A stretch of 64,000 nt of DNA from Stakelama saccharophila (GTDB lineage: Bacteria > Pseudomonadota > Alphaproteobacteria > Sphingomonadales > Sphingomonadaceae): assembly GCF_032229225.1 (NCBI RefSeq), contig NZ_CP135076.1, positions 1,035,001 through 1,099,000 of the forward strand, given 5' to 3'. The position numbers were made by a program, and so were the translations under genes. The notes under the pieces are model-generated. The model was given only the letters and a program-made list of their open reading frames with translations. It was not told the DNA's origin and did not search any database. Positions 62,235 through 64,000 of this stretch are shown here, one piece after another (positions within the stretch are counted from its first letter, which is position 1; the number at the start of each line of letters is the position of its first letter).

Positions 62235-62405
62235 ATGGGACTGAGGAACAGGATCGCGAAATCCTATGCGGTGCGCCCCGGATACTGGTTCGCGCCGAAG
62301 CGCTTCGGCTGGGGCGTGGTGCCGGTGACGTGGCAGGGACTGGTGGCAACCGCTGCCTTCGTCGCGGCGATAATTGCCTGCGCCACGCTGTCGCCGGGAC
62401 CCTGA
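62235..62405 (+). CDS. Small membrane protein, N-terminal half, 56 aa
   Basis: The frame begins MGLRNRIAKSYAVRPGYWFAPKRFGWG and then TWQGLVATAAFVAAIIACATLS, a single membrane helix, and ends prematurely at a TGA at 62403-62405. A second helix continues in a different frame directly afterwards (see the next entry). The AGGAGGATTAGGTT ribosome binding site supports the ATG. It is the third gene of the SPFH operon. I do not recognise a named family; the layout looks like an SPFH-associated two-helix protein. Confidence 0.6.
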   Translation: MGLRNRIAKSYAVRPGYWFAPKRFGWGVVPVTWQGLVATAAFVAAIIACATLSPGP

Positions 62406-62506
62406 CCGGGTTGCTTGCGATGGCTGTCGTGACGGTCGCCTTCCTCCTGCTGGCGCGGCGCAAGACCGATGGCGAGGTGGAATGGCATTGGAGCCTGAAG
62501 AAGTGA
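62402..62506 (+). pseudogene. Out-of-frame continuation of the small membrane protein
   Basis: In the -1 frame, LTGLLAMAVVTVAFLLLARRKTDGEVEWHWSLKK continues the hydrophobic pattern exactly where the first frame stops at 62405. One additional base in the CCC run at 62400-62402 would join both parts into one protein of about 90 residues with two helices. Either the gene is frameshifted, the sequence has an error, or the second part is a separate small frame from ATG 62420 (28 residues). Confidence 0.5.
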
Positions 62507-62573
62507 TCGCGGGCATGACCTCGCGCGTTGGCTGCGTTAGGATGCACGCAATATCGTTTCAGGAGAGCCTTCG

Positions 62574-63791
62574 ATGAGCGCCGAGATGCAGACCAGATCC
62601 GATTGGACCGCCGCCGGAGAGGCCGGGCTGGCCGACGTGGTGGCGCTGCGGCGCGCGATCCATGCCGATCCGGAGATCGGCCTCCATTGTCCGCGCACGA
62701 CCGAGAAGCTGAAACAGGCGCTGGCGGGTTTGCCGCTGGAAATTCACGAAGGCTCCTCGACCACGGGCTTCATGGCGGTGTTGCGCGGCGGGGGCGACAA
62801 TGGTCGCACGGTGCTGTTGCGCGGCGACATGGATGCGCTGCCGATGGAGGAGGAGAACGAGATCGACTTCGCGTCGAAGAATGCCGGCATCATGCACGCC
62901 TGCGGCCATGATGCGCATTCGGCGATGCTCGTGGGGGCGGCCAGGGCGCTGTGCGAGAAGCGGGACGAGCTTCCCGGCACGGTGGTGTTCATGTTCCAGC
63001 CGGGCGAGGAAGGGCATCACGGCGCGCGCTTCATGATCGAGGACGGGCTGCTGGAACAGGTCGCGCCCGATGCGGGCTTTGCGCTCCACGTCTATCCCAA
63101 CCTGCCGGCCGGGACCTTCGTCAGCCGGCCGGGGCCGCTGATGGCGTCGACCGACACGCTCTACGCCACGATTCGCGGCCGGGGCGGGCATGCCGCGATG
63201 CCGCATGACAGCATCGATCCCATTCCGGTCGCCTGCGAGATCGTGACGGCGCTGCAGACCTGGGTCGCGCGGCGCGTGCCGGTCAGCGATCCGGCGGTGC
63301 TGACGATCACGAAGATCGAGGCGGGATCGACGCACAATGTGATCCCCGGTCAGGCGAAGCTGCTCGGCACGCTGCGCACCCTGTCGGAAGAGACGCGGGA
63401 AAAGGCGCGCGCGGCGTTTCGCCGGATCGTATCCGAGATCGCGGCGGCGCACGAGTGCGAGGGCGAGGCGGAGATCGAGGCGGGCTATCCCGTCACCGTC
63501 AACGACGATCGGGCGACCGCGATGGTGCGCGACATCGCGGAATCGATGGGCGGCGATCAGCCGTGGATGACGATGCCGGCGCCGATGATGGGGGCAGAGG
63601 ACTTTTCCTACGTGCTGCGCGAAATCCCCGGCGCGATGAGTTTTATTGGCGCCGCGCCCGCGGGCAGCGATCCCGCGACCAACCCGGCGCTGCACAACAC
63701 CCGCATGATGATCGACGAGGACGTGCTGGCGCGCGGCGTGGCGATGCACTGCGCGGTGGCGGAGCGCTATCTGGAGCGCGGGTTCGACTGA
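62574..63791 (+). CDS. M20-family amidohydrolase, hippurate hydrolase-like, 405 aa
   Basis: A zinc-dependent N-acyl-amino-acid or hippurate amidohydrolase. Metal and catalytic residues are visible in DMDALPMEEENEIDFASKNAGIMHACGHDAHSAMLVG (Cys and His ligands) and FMFQPGEEGHHGARFMIEDG (EE), with the C-terminal MMGAEDFSYVL and HNTRMMIDE. The dimerisation domain (about residues 190-310, with GRGGHAAMPHDSIDPI) is present. There is no signal peptide. AGGAGAG precedes the ATG. The substrate may be hippurate, indole-acetyl-amino acids or N-acetyl amino acids. Confidence 0.92.
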   Translation: MSAEMQTRSDWTAAGEAGLADVVALRRAIHADPEIGLHCPRTTEKLKQALAGLPLEIHEGSSTTGFMAVLRGGGDNGRTVLLRGDMDALPMEEENEIDFASKNAGIMHACGHDAHSAMLVGAARALCEKRDELPGTVVFMFQPGEEGHHGARFMIEDGLLEQVAPDAGFALHVYPNLPAGTFVSRPGPLMASTDTLYATIRGRGGHAAMPHDSIDPIPVACEIVTALQTWVARRVPVSDPAVLTITKIEAGSTHNVIPGQAKLLGTLRTLSEETREKARAAFRRIVSEIAAAHECEGEAEIEAGYPVTVNDDRATAMVRDIAESMGGDQPWMTMPAPMMGAEDFSYVLREIPGAMSFIGAAPAGSDPATNPALHNTRMMIDEDVLARGVAMHCAVAERYLERGFD

Positions 63792-63813
63792 TCCGGAGGT
63801 TGGAATAAGGGCG

Positions 63814-63840
63814 GTGCTTCGACAGGCTCAGCACGAACGG
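63814..63840 (+). repeat. Dispersed palindromic repeat (CTTCGACAGGCTCAG type)
   Basis: GTGCTTCGACAGGCTCAGCAC followed by GAACGG matches the copy at 50314-50340 almost exactly. It lies in the short gap between the convergent M20 gene and the partial gene at the window end. Confidence 0.8.
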
Positions 63841-63892
63841 TGCCGGGGTGGCGCGAGCGGGGCTGGCCTGACGTGCAAACGTAAGGCGGCGG

Positions 63893-64000
63893 TCAGCCCA
63901 GCGCCTTGTCGAGCAGCTTGGCGAGGCGGAGGCCGCCGCGGATCACCTGGCGGCGGGCGATCGGCACCAGCTTTGCGATCTCGTCATTGTCGAGATGGCC
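63893..64000 (-). CDS. C-terminal end of a probable S1/P1-type nuclease (partial)
   Basis: Only the last 35 codons are inside the window: GHLDNDEIAKLVPIARRQVI then RGGLRLAKLLDKALG and a stop. The ending IARRQVIRGGLRLAKLLDKAL resembles the final helix of S1/P1 nuclease domain proteins, where the segment GLRLAxLL is conserved. The catalytic part lies beyond the window, so the assignment is tentative. The gene is convergent with the M20 amidohydrolase gene. Confidence 0.5.
   Translation of the reverse strand, partial: GHLDNDEIAKLVPIARRQVIRGGLRLAKLLDKALG

Overview
The window is a G+C-rich (about two-thirds by eye), densely packed piece of an alphaproteobacterial chromosome. Gene content and protein style point to the Sphingomonadales (Sphingomonas-like): a GapR/DUF2312 protein, a tolQRAB-pal cluster headed by ybgC, a TonB siderophore receptor, many beta-lactamase-free household genes, and short dispersed palindromic repeats. 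No phage, plasmid, transposase or CRISPR array is visible. Nearly everything is housekeeping or nutrient handling. Several start codons were moved downstream of the longest open frame because a Shine-Dalgarno sequence or family length supports the later start.

Layout. 1-6.9 kb: a small CxxCxGxG protein, a pair of amidohydrolases (one lacking the metal motif), xerC, a flavodoxin-like reductase, and glnB-glnA with a convincing sigma-54 promoter. 7-19 kb: endonuclease V, map, a CinA-like protein, tRNA-Gly, a DEAD-box helicase, NnrU, a peptide transporter, a nitroreductase, a GntR regulator, an acyl-CoA dehydrogenase, a threonylcarbamoyl-AMP synthase and chorismate mutase. 19-25.6 kb: rpsD, an M28 peptidase, the aguA-aguB putrescine route, UDG, folK, tRNA-Lys and tRNA-Glu. 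25.6-31.2 kb: recJ, a prolyl-hydroxylase-like oxygenase, RcnB-like, a lone 2Fe-2S subunit, a class II aldolase and an enoyl-CoA hydratase. 31.4-37.4 kb: a complete three-gene RND efflux operon. 37.4-41.6 kb: a TonB receptor operon with DUF3649, PepSY and DUF3325 membrane proteins. 41.8-50 kb: gpmA, small proteins, GNAT/M14/DUF4136 operon, rpmJ, HAD, pyk, DUF1244, gapR, an A+T-rich HEPN-like orphan and a YbjQ protein. 50.4-53.9 kb: yebC-ruvC-ruvA-ruvB, interspersed with repeat doublets. 54-60.8 kb: an ABC exporter and ybgC-tolQRAB-pal. 61-64 kb: an SPFH-protein operon, an M20 amidohydrolase and the C-terminal end of a probable S1/P1 nuclease.

How genes work together. glnB and glnA form the nitrogen-control unit; aguA and aguB convert agmatine to putrescine; ruvC, ruvA and ruvB form the Holliday-junction resolvasome and stand behind yebC; Tol-Pal genes build the envelope-constriction complex; the RND adaptor, pump and outer-membrane channel form a tripartite exporter; and the TonB receptor is translationally linked to three inner-membrane proteins probably acting in ferric-siderophore use.

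The least ordinary items are the A+T-rich HEPN-like gene at 49.1-49.7 kb, the SPFH/Arc-like/small-membrane-protein operon at 61.1-62.5 kb with an apparent frameshift in its third gene, repeat doublets whose outer arms act as the ribosome binding sites of ruvC and ruvB, nested palindromes upstream of the glnB sigma-54 promoter, and a 21-bp minisatellite near 43.1 kb. None of these is proven to be a new system; the evidence limits are given with each.
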